From NCBI GenBank assembly GCA_021186555.1, contig JAJKFL010000003.1:27082908-27146907 (forward strand): 64,000 nt of DNA, written 5' to 3'. Under the pieces are notes generated by a model. It was not told the origin of the DNA, did no database searches, and worked only from the letters and a program-made list of their open reading frames with translations. This DNA is from Reticulitermes speratus (taxonomy: Eukaryota; Arthropoda; Insecta; Blattodea; Rhinotermitidae). The position numbers and the translations under genes were made by a program. Shown one piece after another: positions 1 through 11,700 of this stretch; position 1 is the stretch's first letter; each line of letters begins with the position of its first letter.

Positions 1-777
1 GAAAGGTGCGACCCTCATCTTCCATCTCACGTTTTCCACTAGCAGACATCTGCGATTTTGACACTGTTATTATTTAAATAGCAAGTATACAAGAACAATA
101 GCACTAAAAACACCACAGCGAGCTCGCTTAAAGACAATGTTCCGTCAATGTATCTACATTTTAACTATCGATTATTCCCGTAAGCACAGACACATCCCAA
201 CACTTCTACGTATAACTCTCGATGAAGACCAATTTTCAACTCGCCTACCCAATTCATCTGTGTTATAGCAACGTATACTTCATCTCCCGAAACAACGGAA
301 GTGTTACGCAGTGGTTTTTGGTAACATACGACCGCCGAGAAAATACACAAAATAAGAAACTTCGATTAATTTGATAAACGATTCTACAACCTTATTCAGT
401 CGAAAGTTTCTATTTATAACTTGTAAATTCTGGGCTATATGCACAGTTTGTTTTCAAAAATTTTCGCGAGCCGCGCTAGTTTTCCGTGCCTGCACTAGAG
501 TATAATTTCAACCGAGAGTTTAAAAGATATGCATTTCTAACACGATACTTTACAGAATATAGGCCTATATCTGTAATTCAGTACTTTACAGGAGATACAA
601 TTGTAATCCTATATTTTAGAGAATATAATTTTGCAAAACCATATTCTATGAGATACGTTTTAACCCTGTACTCTGTGGGAGACAGTGTGCTTTCTGAACG
701 CCATACTTTATAAGAAATATACCATACTTGTAATTAATACGTCAACCAACTTATGCACTTAATAAAATACATTCAGA
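1..777. other. No recognisable gene (AT-rich sequence)
   Basis: Short open frames on both strands have no recognisable domain, and no repeat signature was identified. I regard it as unannotated intergenic or old repeat sequence. Confidence 0.6.
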
Positions 778-788
778 AGCAAGTACAA

Positions 789-832
789 AACTCCTCAATG
801 TTTCGGCACCGGGGTGCCATCATCAGGGAGTT
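789..832 (-). ncRNA. Hammerhead-like ribozyme motif of a Penelope-like element
   Basis: Read on the minus strand, the site has the core CTGATGA, a stem II with perfectly complementary arms GGCACC/GGTGCC, then GAAAC. A six-pair stem I closes it (AACTCC with GGAGTT). It lies about 700 bp downstream of, and in the same orientation as, the GIY-YIG fragment at 1544-2176, which is where the terminal repeat of a PLE would be. Other copies in this window read GAAACATGT after stem II; here it is GAAACATTGA, so the GUH cleavage triplet appears altered and cleavage may be lost. Hammerheads in PLE terminal repeats are established knowledge; activity of this copy is not shown. Confidence 0.6.
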
Positions 833-1543
833 ATTCGGAACAACGGAGCATAAGGCCAGCACGCTTACCTAGGTATTGTATCGCAGTTATTAAAATGATT
901 AAAATATTAAAATTGTAGAATACGTAAAGTTAATAATCATAAAATTACAATGTTGTAAATTTAATTTAAAGTGAGCCGTTCTAGTAGACGTTTCCAGTTG
1001 TTTACACTCTGTATGGAGCATACATACAAACATCTGCCTTAGTCTATTATAATCCGAAGACATCTCGTCCTGTAAATATGTTATCATTATGAATTTTAGA
1101 TAACTGAGTATATATTAACATTATATAGAAAACGAATTTGAATTTGTGTTGTATAATGGAGAGTGTACATATCAGAGTACATAGCTGCTAGAGTGTATGA
1201 CGTGTGTCGTGTCAGGCGGTATGGTATAATGAATGAGTGCGCTATAGCGTTGTTTAGAGGAAGCATAATATATGTGCGCCTGCGTATTAAGAGTTTGAGT
1301 CATGGATGAGAGCAAATAAAGGATTTATTTCTCCGATATTTTGTTCGTCTATTAAGGATCTTTGAAGTTGATATTGTTGAATATAAAAGTCTTCGAGGCA
1401 ATTCATACGCCAACCTTTATTACAGGATCTTAGAAGCTGCGTGGTGGTTTGTAAGGGGCCGTATTCGTGTTTGTTTTTAATATGTGTAGTGCGTATCCTG
1501 ATTTTGGTTTGTGTCTTTGTATATCTCTGATGCTCTAAAAACC

Positions 1544-2176
1544 TTATTTTGAGAATCGACCAGTCTGACCAACATAAATTTTGTCACATGTGTTACATTT
1601 TAGACTATAAATGCCGCCGGTCAAGTACTTATTTACATTTTCTTTTCGGGTTTTTAGTAGGTTATGTAGTGTATTTGGTGAACGGAATGCCACACGCATA
1701 TTGGTATGTTTAAATATATTGGTGATTTTTCTTATCAGGGGACTATGGTATTCAAATGGCACCCATGTATATTGTTGTTGTGTATGTGTGTGGTCTGGTA
1801 TAATGCTTTGTCTTTTGTTCTTGATTTTATTATTCAATTGTGTTTTTATGGAAAATGGATGACCATTATTTCGGGCGATTCGAAGTATGGTATTCATTTC
1901 TTGTTTTTTACTTTCTTGCGAAAGAGGTAGTTGATGCATTCTGTTTAAAAGGAATCTATATGCGACTTGTTTGTGCTCTATAGAGTGATTTGAATTGTAG
2001 TGAAGAGTGGTATCAGTAGCTATAAGTTTTCGAAATATGTTAATTTCTATTTTATCTTTATTTATAGTTCCATGTTTTATGGGAGGCATATAGACTAGTA
2101 CATATATGTATTTTACACAAGACATATTTGTAATCCCAAATTTTACAGGACCTAATTTTAACCCCTTTATTATCAA
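1544..2176 (-). pseudogene. Penelope-like element polyprotein fragment (RT tail and GIY-YIG endonuclease)
   Basis: This 210-codon frame is the C-terminal part of a PLE protein. The middle holds ATDTTLHYNSNH and a basic linker typical of the region after the PLE reverse transcriptase. The last ~30 residues hold the GIY-YIG nuclease start, GIYSLKC followed by NTCDK and IYVGQTGR, with the CxxC pair characteristic of PLE endonucleases. The frame stops right after QTGR; the downstream part, which should hold the catalytic Arg and Glu, is shifted into other frames and interrupted. The catalytic RT motifs are absent because the copy is truncated upstream, so the first Met is not a real start. It is a dead fragment. 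A homing endonuclease is unlikely given the linker sequence. Confidence 0.8.
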
Positions 2177-2179
2177 ATT

Positions 2180-3129
2180 CCAATACCATGCAATTCATAA
2201 ACACAAAAGCATTCCACGATACATTCCGTTTTAGTTATATCGCTATTGAAATGGATCATACGGCAAAAGTATGATTAGGGGAGGGAAGACAAAAAGGGCA
2301 CACGTGTCTCTAGAGAGATGGCCCTACCCCTGCACATCACGTTGAAAATCACACGTAACAGCCACACTTGGACTTCAACACGCGTTCATGTGTGAGCAAC
2401 ACGCCACAGCACACAATCTGCCCCTCAACTCCTTCGTATTATCTGGCTACCAGACTGTGCAGAAACCCAGCTTCTAAGCATTACTGTCTTCCACAGCCTG
2501 TAAAGTGATTAGCAGCACATCCCAAATCAAGAGACCTCACACCGCGCTCACAGCGATAATATCCGCGCTTTACACTTAATATTGATAAATTCAGTTCCCA
2601 TCTCACACAAAGCACTGCGTGTTTAGTAAAAAGACCAATCAATTAGGGGTGCATATAATGAAATTATAGCCATTAGTTGTGAGAATCATACGAAAGACAT
2701 AAATGAGCGGTGTCACAAACCGCGTAACTGAAGGCTCATGACTCATTACAGCCCACAACTTTCGTGTAGGAAGTAACAAGATGGAACTGCCAGTTCTTAG
2801 CTTGTAGCTCAACAACAACTAAGCTCGAAGATTTCCCATTTTCGGCTGTCAGCGTCTACTCATTCTACATACATGCAGCTACCCTCCATATCTGGAGACC
2901 GACAGCAGCATGTGGACGCGCCATGTAGGGGGGGGGGAGCTAAAGGAGGAAGGAGGGGTTAATCCACGGGTTCATCTTTCAGCGGCAAGTATGTTTCTTT
3001 GTTCAAATTCTACAGAACGCTGCAAACTACATGCGGTCTCCATAATACATCAGTTCGCTTTCTGTCGGTATTCACTATTACATACTCACTCCAACGATAA
3101 TTTTAGTTCATCTCAAAATACGTAATAGT
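2180..3129. other. No recognisable gene; 10-G run
   Basis: No domain or repeat family was recognised. A homopolymer of ten G lies at 2928-2937. The small frames here have no support. Confidence 0.55.
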
Positions 3130-3140
3130 AGGCCTAACTC

Positions 3141-3393
3141 CGGTCCCAGTGACCGTGAGGTCTAAGGCGTAGGTCTGCGGACGTTCGCTTGCTGGGATTG
3201 TGGGTTCGAATCCCACCGGGGAATGGATGTCTGTCTCTTGTGAGTGTTGTGTCTGGTCAGGTAGAGGTATCTGCGTTGGGCTGATCACTCGTCCAGAGGA
3301 CTCCTACCGATTATGATGTGTCTGAGTGTGATCGTGAAGCCTCGATAATCAGGAGGCCCTGGCCAACTAGGAGCTGTTGCGCCATGGACAAAA
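3141..3393 (+). repeat. SINE family A (tRNA-Leu-like head), complete with 11-bp target duplication
   Basis: The head resembles a tRNA-Leu gene, with an A box in the GTGAGGTCTAAGGCG stretch and the B box GGGTTCGAATCCC. A body ending in CCATGGACAAAAA follows. The copy is flanked by the exact direct repeat AGGCCTAACTC at 3130-3140 and 3394-3404, the mark of LINE-mediated insertion. It is not a functional tRNA gene: the acceptor stem does not close and the element continues for another ~170 bp. Other copies lie at 30945, 34424, 43051 and 49324. Confidence 0.85.
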
Positions 3394-3404
3394 AGGCCTA
3401 ACTC

Positions 3405-4213
3405 AAACGCACTTGTTTTCATCAAATCGCCGAGCGATAAACCGAGGAAGGCAATAAATCTGAGTACTGTATAATAGGGAATATTTGTTCACAGACTTTC
3501 GTGGGCGCTACATGTGGGTGGCGCTATTCTTGGGGGAGGGGGTGGAGGCTATATCGGGGCTTGGTCATAATTCCTTCAAAACACAAAATTATCAGTCTTG
3601 TCCATATCGTCAGTAAACAGGAGAAAAAAAAGTATGAGCTCCAACAGTGGTTTGATCTTCCTAGAACGAAATGCATGATGAAGTCAAATCAGTTCTTAGT
3701 CCAGCAAAACCTTCTTCATCGAAAGTTACTTTTGATTTATTGGCATACTTACGTAGTATACGGGTAGTCCCAATTTCAAACGTCGACCCTGAGACCGGCT
3801 ATCCTGATGGACGATTTTCATGTCTTTCCTTAGTACCTCCACAGAAGTGGCAGAGCAGTACCTGTAAGTGTATCACAACGCTTTATTCCACACCATCTTC
3901 AATTCAATATTCCCTAACGACCCCATCACTCCTCGCTACTCAGATCGTCATTAAATAAATCATAAATAAACGAAAGCATGAATTTCCAAGTTAACATCAG
4001 AGAATACCCAACAGGTCTGTGGCTCTCGTTTACATTTCCGTGAAAAGATATAGATTGTTGTTTTCTAGATTATGACACCGTGTATTCTGGTATTTGATTA
4101 CCAACATTTTGGAGGAATCTGCTACCTGCACCTTCCGGGTGAAAGTAGGAGGCTGCTCCGACATGCCGGCAAGCATATACCAGACCGCACGGTTTCATAA
4201 TTCAGATGCCTAC
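3405..4213. other. No gene; possible dispersed repeat around 3770-3960
   Basis: The forward translation near 3780 includes DPETGYPD, followed by a tail that faintly resembles the one at 14720-14900. This suggests an old dispersed repeat, but the family was not identified. Confidence 0.35.
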
Positions 4214-4893
4214 TGCATTGATTGATTGATTGATTCATTCATTAATTAAATAATTCATTCATTCTGTAGTCTATCTTACGACAGGTCCACAGACTATTCC
4301 AAAGCGAGTTCCCCTCAGAGTGCGATCTAGTGCTTCCTCTTTCAATTCCCAGTATCCTCGCTTTTTCTTAAGGTTATCCAGTAGCTGATTACGTCTTCTT
4401 CCTCGTCTTCCCATCACCTCTAGCTTTACCTCTATCTTCCTTTGAATAACTTGTTTTAGTACGCAGTTCCTACGCAAGATGTGACCAATCCAGTTAGCCT
4501 TCCTCCTTTTTATTGTATGTAGGATATTCCTCTCCTCCTTGACTCTGGATAATATTTCTTCATCTCTCACACGATCGGTCCAACTGATCTTCTCTATTCT
4601 TTCCAGCACCACATTTCAAACCTTTCCAGGTATTTGAGATCTACTTTCCGAAGTGTCCACGTTTCAGCACCATGCAAAGCTATGCTCCAAAAGTAACACT
4701 TTACTAATTTCGTCCTTAAATTTAAGTCCAGTTTGCTGGTGAAAAGCGTCTTATTCTTGTTGAATGCTGCTTTTGACACGGAAATCCTGGACTTACTAGT
4801 CAGAGCAATTTTCCGAGTGCTAATGTGAAATAAGTACTGAACTATCAAATTAAAATTGAAGAAGAGATATTTCTTGAGCAACACTGAACTCAA
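4214..4893 (-). pseudogene. 3' end of a non-LTR retrotransposon (LINE, RTE-like) ORF with microsatellite tail
   Basis: Two overlapping minus-strand frames make up the post-RT end of a LINE protein. The upstream one (4594-4893) has LVKCYFWSIALHGAETWTLR. The downstream one (4271-4612) has RRKANWIGHILRRN and ends EEALDRTLRGTRFG. The pieces join at about 4600-4612 with a frameshift inside FEMWCW. A tetranucleotide array (ATTG, then ATTC units, plus-strand reading) at 4214-4264 sits where the 3' end of the element would be, as is common for RTE-type LINEs. The RT catalytic domain is missing (5' truncation). The clade is inferred from the wording of these motifs only. Confidence 0.8.
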
Positions 4894-5344
4894 GTAGTCG
4901 ACAAAGAGCTAAGTACGACCAAATAAACTAGAGAAATCACCCGGAGTTACAGTAAACTGTGACATATTAAATCATTTATTTATTTACTTTTTACTTTTTA
5001 CCGGTACTTTAAGTATCTGAGAGATAAGAGCGTGAAATCATAGCGTGATTACACTGACGCTACAGAAGGAAGTCCCATGGTTGGCACAGATGAAAACGTA
5101 TGAGAATTCACACTCCGCATAAGCCTAATCTTGTATTTCCCTCCGGCTATGTATAACCCATATTAACCAGTCCAAAGCACTTGCCAGTAGCGGAGATTAT
5201 CATGATGTTATCATTACCAGTCTTCTTGTGAACATACTGTGTAGACAACTGGAAGGTAATGAGGAAATATGCTGGAGGAGGAAGCGCAACCAATCGACGG
5301 ACATGTGAAGGCATCGATTCTTCGGACTTCTACCGTGGCCTCAG
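4894..5344. other. No recognisable feature
   Basis: AT-rich sequence without supported coding frames or recognised repeats. Confidence 0.55.
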
Positions 5345-5560
5345 TAAAAGGTAAAGTCGTCCCTGTGCGCACCATGGCGTTATGCTGGGGAGCTGAGGTA
5401 CAACTCCACTTTCCTGAATCTCGGCACTAGATGAAAGTGAGTGGTCACGCCCCGTCTATATCAGTTCTGGGAAAAGAGCTACCGATACCCACTGGACAGG
5501 AAACTGGGTGCGCCCCAGAGATGGTCTAAACGTTTTGGAGAAGACAAAATCTGTTGTGTG
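5345..5560 (-). repeat. SINE family B copy (diverged)
   Basis: Diverged member of the family best seen at 38438. In plus-strand reading it runs from the tail (AAAGGTAAAGTCGTCC, CTCGGCACTAG) to the body (ACCGATACCCACTGGACAGG, GTCTAAACGTTTTGGAGAAG), so the element points to the minus strand. The tRNA-like head is poorly preserved. Confidence 0.65.
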
Positions 5561-6814
5561 GTCTCAGTAGAGGGAAAAATACATTTTGAAGGAGGTGGAA
5601 GCACGTGGTAGTGGCCCAACTGCAGGCACTAACACGGTATTTGCGTGGAGGGGTTGAGAAGAACCATGAAGAAACTCAAAATATCTGATCCATGGATAAA
5701 ACGAATAGAAATCAGTGTGGAAGGTAAGTGTAAATAGAAACTAAAGCAGCGCTGTCTTGCAAATACAGTGTATTGGTGTGTATGTGAGCTGAATACACAC
5801 AAACATAGGAAACTAACTTACAATTTAGGGGGGTTCGCCCACAGCATTCCCTACGTAGGACAGAAATCTGCAGACAACGCTAACTCCAGTTTATTTCCTT
5901 ATTTGCTTGTTCTTGGCCTTAATAAAACCCACTTTTGGGTGGGGGGGGGGGAAGTAGCGTCTTCTTCCAACACAAAAATAGTCCTCGCAGCAATTTACGA
6001 TCGTTTGCTTGGTTGGTCCATAAGCAGGTCAGGGCTTATCTTTCCCAGTCTTTTTCAGTTGATCATTCACAGACTTCAAAACATCTAGCACCATCTTCTG
6101 TAGTCTTGCAGATCGGAGTGTAAGAACGTGCGATGTTTAAACAAACAGATTTGTGGAAGGCTGTTGAAATACAGGCCAGTAAATATAAATGTGTTACACA
6201 GTATAAAAGCAAGCAGTACCAAGCGGAAATCATAAAGTCTGCTCTCCTACTACACAGATTTATAGTTCCACACATCTATTGGCATTATTACTAACCTTTC
6301 ACATTGTTTTTTAAACATATTTTGCATTATGCATACGTGAAATCTGTCGGAGAGAAACTGAAATTTAAATACAAGTTAGATTAACTCCAGACTTCAAAGT
6401 TATATCGATTACTGGTCCCAGTTATGACGTGTTACTGTAGCAATATCTCTCAGCCATAAGTAGTGGAACAAAAGAAATGAGGAATTAACAGCGAAGCGCT
6501 AGGGAGAAAGGAAGCCGAGGAAATAAACCTCCACGTGTTCTCTACTTCCTAATAGACAGATTTCGTTTTGCTGGAGTTTATGCTTCATTGTATGCGTTGT
6601 GGTACACAGACCACACGAACGCGATTTGACGTACGGGTGCCTTGTACCCCGGGTTCTGTCTAAATTTGTGCCGGCAGTTATATGTTACACGCAGCGAGAC
6701 AGGCATCTCTGGTAGAACTCTCTTATGCGTACTGTGAAGGTGAGATTCCGGCATATGAAGGTATAGAGGTGGGCTATCTCCGGTAATGTTTCTAATGCTT
6801 CTGTCAGTATATCG
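5561..6814. other. No gene recognised; 11-G run
   Basis: A G homopolymer at 5941-5951 is the only conspicuous feature. Short frames on both strands show no domain. Confidence 0.55.
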
Positions 6815-6960
6815 ACAAGGCTACGGGATGGACCACCAGGGTTTCGGAGGTTCGATTACAGCAGGAGCGAAAGCTTTCCTCTTTTCCACCCATCCGGCAA
6901 TGGGAGTTTTTTACATGGGTTAGAGGGGCCGAAGCGTGAAGCTGACTATTTGTGTCATGT
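6815..6960 (+). repeat. SINE family B fragment
   Basis: It contains a diverged B-box-like GAGGTTCGATTACAGC, then the body motifs CCCATCCGGCAATGGG and GGGGCCGAAGCGTGAAGCTG in family B order. Only part of the element is visible. Confidence 0.55.
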
Positions 6961-7628
6961 AGGGCTGAGTTTAATAATTCGTATAACTATATCCCAGTTC
7001 TCCATTACGTCTTATTTCGTGGTGCTTAATGGGAAAAGAGAAAATTTACCTTTGCCCTTCGACCACCAAATTATGAAAGGAGACTTCTGCAAATACAGAC
7101 CGAGAGCTGTAATTACTGCTTGCCAAACCCACATTCGAATGGGGAAAACTGTCAATTCTTAATCTCCTCCTTCTATATTCCTTCGGATTCTATCGAAATA
7201 ATGTGTTGCTTGACAACCCAACCTTGCCATCTTTGCTCCTTCGTGGTACACCAACCAGCCAGCTGCTAGCTATATGCTTCCCCCGCAGCCACCCCCCCCC
7301 CCCCTTACACAAACTGCTGCGCAGTTATCTTGGGCCTAACAATACAACAGACAACTTGCACGGCACCACTATTTTATGGTGTTTCGATACTTCTAATTAC
7401 ATTTATTATTATCATATACCAGCGACTTTTATCACAATGAGTGTCACATCTTGTCACGACATATATGTTTCGACACCTATGCTGCCGTCATTATCACTGT
7501 TAGCTTTGCTAACACAAGTTTTTACTTATATTTTTTTCGTGTCATTACGAAGCTACTTGATTGTGTAGTAGTAATTTACATTTTTGTTCACATCGTTACT
7601 TGTACTTTTTTTGATTCGATTATAAACT
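6961..7628. other. No gene recognised; 13-C run
   Basis: A C homopolymer lies at 7292-7304. The longest frame (121 codons) crosses that tract and shows no domain. Confidence 0.55.
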
Positions 7629-7890
7629 AGTTCGCAAACTTGCGGAAAACGACTGCTAGCTTCATCAAGTCTGTCCGTCCATCCGCGCAAAAATTCGGTT
7701 ACGCTGGACGGATTTTCGGGAACGTGTGTATCTCGGGGGGGGGGGGTTATAAAATATGTCGAAAAAATTCAATCGGACAAAACTTTACACGAAGACCTAC
7801 GTACATTCATGACTACTGTGGGTAATAACGTTACCATGGTTGCTGTCGATAGTAATCGTCGATAGAAATCGATACTAATCTGCCTTATTT
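7629..7890 (+). repeat. Family F dispersed repeat, 5' part
   Basis: It begins with a diverged signature (TTCGCAAACTTGCGGAAAACG), then GTCTGTCCGTCCATCCGC and CTGGACGGATTTTC in the order seen in other copies. A 12-G run at 7735-7746 interrupts it. The right part (CGTTACCATGGTTGCTGTCG) is shared with the minus-strand copy at 26990-27215. Confidence 0.6.
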
Positions 7891-7907
7891 CTTGATGCGA
7901 TTTAACA

Positions 7908-8080
7908 TCATCATCATCATCATCATCATCATCCGTCACGAGTTAGGCCTTATAGACCTGTTTCGGCCATGTCTAACAGTCCCTTCAAAGGTATTCCAAG
8001 TCGTCTTCGTCCATTTGGCCTATAATTCAGCATTATTTTTGTAATCCTGTTGTTGTTCATTCTTGTAGTCAATTTGATTT
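7908..8080 (-). pseudogene. LINE 3' terminus with (ATG)n tail
   Basis: The minus strand reads RITKIMLNYRPNGRRRLG, then a PLKGLLDMAETGL-like end, followed by a trinucleotide array (CAT on the plus strand, 7908-7932). That wording is typical of the C-terminus of an RTE- or CR1-like LINE protein, and simple-repeat tails are common there. Only about 55 codons are recognisable. Confidence 0.6.
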
Positions 8081-8394
8081 GTATCTTCTTAGTAATTAAG
8101 GAAAATACAATCATGCAGTCATAATATTTAATACCTATTTCTTAGTCCCAAAATATGAAATTCGTACGGAGATAATTATGAATACAAATTGTGTATGAAA
8201 CATCGTTTTCAAACAGCAATTGCAAAATATTTAGAATGGGTGAAGATTTGAGGTTACGTACGACGGATAAACTTAAAAGCAAACATGGGCGTGTAAATCA
8301 TAAGTTACGCAAAGAGATACAACAATGTGTCGTAACAGTAGCAACAATAGCCTATAATATGTGCAAAATTGTGTACAGTAAGAACAAGATTAAC

Positions 8395-8928
8395 AAGACA
8401 GGCGATGTACGTACAAACGTAACAAAGAGGCGCGTTCGTGTAACCATTGTTGCCGTGCGAAAGCAACAAGCATTAAGTATCCTGAGTGTGTGTCTGCAGC
8501 CTCAGTTATCCGGCATGCAGAAAGCATGCGCCGTATTATATTGCCATTTGTGGCCTGTCTGGCTGTACCATATTTTTCCACATTATCTCACAAACGGCAC
8601 GATTTTATGAAAACAATCATTGAACATAAAATATCTGTTTTGATTTTCTCTACGACTTTGAAATATTTCTCATTCTAAGAAGAATTCTGCGAGATTTGAT
8701 CATAAACGTACATAGGTCTCCATGTAAAGTACCCGTCATTCTTCTCAGATTTTAATGAAACTTGAATTTTCTCGACATATTTTCGAAAAATACTCAAATA
8801 TCAAATTTCATGGAACTCTGTCCAGTGGGAGGCCAGTTGTTCCATGCGGACGGACGGACAGACAGACAGATACGCCGAAGCTAATAGTCGCTGTTCGCAA
8901 TTTTGCGAAAAGCGCCTAAAAATGTAGG
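8395..8928 (-). repeat. Family F dispersed repeat, near full length
   Basis: It is the reverse complement of the copy at 37820-38340 along almost its whole length. At the right end the plus strand reads GCTAATAGTCGCTGTTCGCA then ATTTTGCGAAAAGCGCCT. At the left end is ACAAAGAGGCGCGTTCG. No protein-coding potential is shared between copies, so it looks like a non-autonomous element of unknown class. Confidence 0.7.
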
Positions 8929-9604
8929 TATAACAGAACAATGAAGGGCTACCGTATTTTGCATCCTGGAATTTACTCGAACGGTCGTACCATTTAATCC
9001 AATGAGGTCACACTTGTTGTTGTTGTCCACAACTGTACTTATATTGTAGTATGTTATGACTAGTATTGTTAATGCCTCCTGTCATACTCCTGTGTTTGTC
9101 TTCGTTAGTTCTGTCCATGTTGAGTTTATCGGAACATTTCATAAAATTGCAACTACCATCCACACGTGAAGGCTTTTCCTGCGTCCAATATCAGAAGTGG
9201 TAACAAAAGACCCACTGAAGCTGTACATTAAATTGGGAATCTTTAAGGAGAAGGAAAATATAAAAAAAAATGCCAGCCTCACGAAGTATTGAGGTTTGGA
9301 AACGACTAATGGTAAAAACTGTCAGTGTAGAAGTTAAATAAAACAAGGTAAATGTGGGAATTATGGTACTCTGAATGTTACAATGTGCAGAGAACGATTT
9401 AACACATATCGACATTTTGAAGGAACACAGGGCTTTAATCATAAAGGTTTGGCAGAGCCAAGAAAAATAAGCAATGTTAAATTACCCGCTAAACGTTGTA
9501 ACCTCCCAGAATACCATAACCCTCAACATCGACGCCGTGGAAACCTCAAATCTTGCGAAGATAAAAGTTTCGTATTGCTTAATTAAGCACTTTATCATGG
9601 AGGG
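8929..9604. other. No gene; short motif shared with PLE flanks
   Basis: Around 9503-9550 the sequence CATCGACGCCGTGGAAACCTC resembles similar motifs near 34950, 47930 and 59540 that sit beside hairpins or hammerhead-like sites. This suggests an old PLE terminal fragment. Nothing else was recognised. Confidence 0.4.
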
Positions 9605-9800
9605 AGATGGTGTAGTTGAGGTTCACGCCCCGGCCGCTTTAACATCGCGGAAAGATCCCCCGTTACCTATTGAACAGGAGACTTTTTCCTCCATAGCCCG
9701 CCTTGACACGTTAGAGGAGAGACGAATTTCTTGCGCCAGCCGCGAATCGAATAATCCTGAGCCGTTCTGCCCGTAGCCTAGTCTGCACACCGACTGTGCT
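9605..9800 (-). repeat. SINE family B copy
   Basis: The plus strand shows CACGCCCCGGCCGCTTTAAC, CGTTACCTATTGAACAGGAG, and then the inverted B-box region CGCGAATCGAA, ending near a tRNA-like head. This is family B order read in reverse. Confidence 0.7.
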
Positions 9801-10830
9801 ATGTGAAATATGAATGAATGGGTGTAGGTTATTTAGCGACACTGGGACTAGTGAGCTGCATGAGATCGGGAGATTGTCGTGGTATAAAAACAATGACTTG
9901 GCAAGAGAAGGCCATGGCCTATTTTAAGATACTATACTTACTCTCTCCTTGAAAGGCCAAGGAAAAACGAGACACAGCTAGTCAGAATGTCTGCTACTGC
10001 AGCCGAACTAAGAGGGTGACCAGCTCGCTGTAACATATACTGGTTGCCTACTGTAAAGTGGCCGAGGGCTGAAGCTGACAACTCTTTTCCATCTCGTAAC
10101 GAGGTCAAGAATGCGGACAAATACACCTCCACTACCCCGGAAATTTTCATGGCGTCGTGTTTAGGCACAAGAAAGTTGCGCTTGTATTTACAAAATTAAC
10201 CACTTAAATGACGCGTGTTCTTAAAACGTGCCAAATTTTCTCCATTAATTCCTCTTAAATCCAAAATATTTTACTGTGTACTTACTTCCCTCTACATGGA
10301 AGTGCAATATACATATATAGAGAACAATTGCCGATATATACGAAAACAACAAGCCGGTTTAAGTAAGGTGTGCAAACACAACGTACAATACGTATACTTG
10401 ATAGCATAGTGACAACAAATACTGAAGAGTAGAAAACGGAGACAATAACAACAAAAACGTGTCTAACGAATTGCAGTTAACAAAGTGGACAAAACGTGAA
10501 CGTAGGCCTACTGCTACAAAATCCAATAGCTTGGTTATGGAATGCACCAGATATATGTAAAACCCTACGTCAACAAATCTGACACTGATGACGCCAGCAT
10601 AGCGAATCGCGTATGTCGTAAAGTACTGTGGCACGCGTTGTGATAAAGCTCGTTGGTACTTGCTAATAAATTGAATTACTAAACCACGCGCTATGCAAAC
10701 ACAAAGTATTAAATTCTAGCATCGCAGAAAAGTTCAGAAGGTGTGTAAGTTTGTTTGCTGCACGACAGGTTACAGTGTGCAAGTTTATTATATGTGAGTG
10801 AGAGACCTTAACTTATGTTATAGTAATATT
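9801..10830. other. No recognisable feature
   Basis: No conserved coding frame or repeat signature was recognised. The segment 9930-10160 may hold another diverged repeat, but this is not supported. Confidence 0.5.
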
Positions 10831-10869
10831 CAAATGGATCTTAACACGTTTGTACAGAATGCTGGTCGA

Positions 10870-11700
10870 CAGACCTGTTCTCTCTAGGAAAACATGTAAC
10901 AGTTTTCCAGGCTGAGATATATGCTATCCTGGCCTGTGCTTATGAAATACAAGCTTATGTAGGATCAGAGAAATACATTAGTATCTGCTCTGATAGTCAA
11001 GCAGCTTTGAAGGCCATTCAGGCTGCTAAAACAACGTCCCATTGGTACGACAGTGCCAAAGGGGTTGAATGATATCTCCACCCGCCACTCCGTGGAACTC
11101 TTTTGGGTTCCCGGACATACTGGAATACGTGGAAATGAAATCGCCGACGAGCTCGCAAAGGGGGGTTCTGGGAACAATTTTATGGGACCAGAGCCGGCCC
11201 TGGGAGTCTCGAGGCAAAGTATAAGGAAGAAAATTCAGTGCTGGTTAGATAAACAGCACTTGATAATGTGGCAGGGATTAGCTGGCACTCAAAGACAGGC
11301 TCGAGAGTTGATCTCGGGCCCTTGTATTGCCGCTAAGACCAAACTGCTGTCCTTTAATAGGACACAATCCAGAGTGGTTGTTGGCCTACTCACTGGACAC
11401 AACACTCTGAGAAGACATCTCCACATAATGGGACTAAGTGACAGCCCCTGTGTAGGAAATGCAGAGCAGAGGAGGAAACCTCAGCTCATGTTTTGTGTGA
11501 ATGTGAAGCCCTGGCAACACATAGACACACTTACTGGGTTCTTTCTTTTTACACCCTGAAGATATCAAAGAACTAGGCCTAGGGCGATCTGGACCTTTAT
11601 TATAAGGACAGGGCTCCTGACTTAGATTTGGTTAAGGGGCACAAAGGGCCTGCTAAAGGCCTACGTGCATCGGGACCATAAAGGGCCCGACCCATACTTC
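10870..11700 (+). pseudogene. RNase H domain and tail of a non-LTR retrotransposon
   Basis: Around 10900-11040 the translation gives VFQAEIYAI and ICSDSQAALKAI. From 11053 it continues VELFWVPGHTGIRGNEIADE. These are the Glu, Asp and His/Asp segments of a retroelement ribonuclease H, which removes template RNA during target-primed reverse transcription. The frame changes near 11045, so the copy is broken. After the domain, TGHNTLRRHLHIMGLSDSPC and a degenerate Cys/His-rich tail match the usual end of RNase H-bearing LINEs (I or related clades). The reverse transcriptase is absent. A cellular RNase H1 would lack this tail. Confidence 0.85.

Noticed and set aside
1544-1620. Homing endonuclease of the GIY-YIG type
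   Set aside because: The CxxC insertion and the upstream linker are those of Penelope-like elements.
3141-3225. Functional tRNA-Leu gene
   Set aside because: Despite A and B boxes the acceptor stem does not close, and the sequence continues as a SINE with a target duplication.
8191-8610. 139-codon open frame
   Set aside because: Most of it lies over a family F repeat in reverse and it is not conserved between copies.
11053-11559. Cellular RNase H gene
   Set aside because: The domain is followed by a LINE-type Cys/His tail and is broken by a frameshift.
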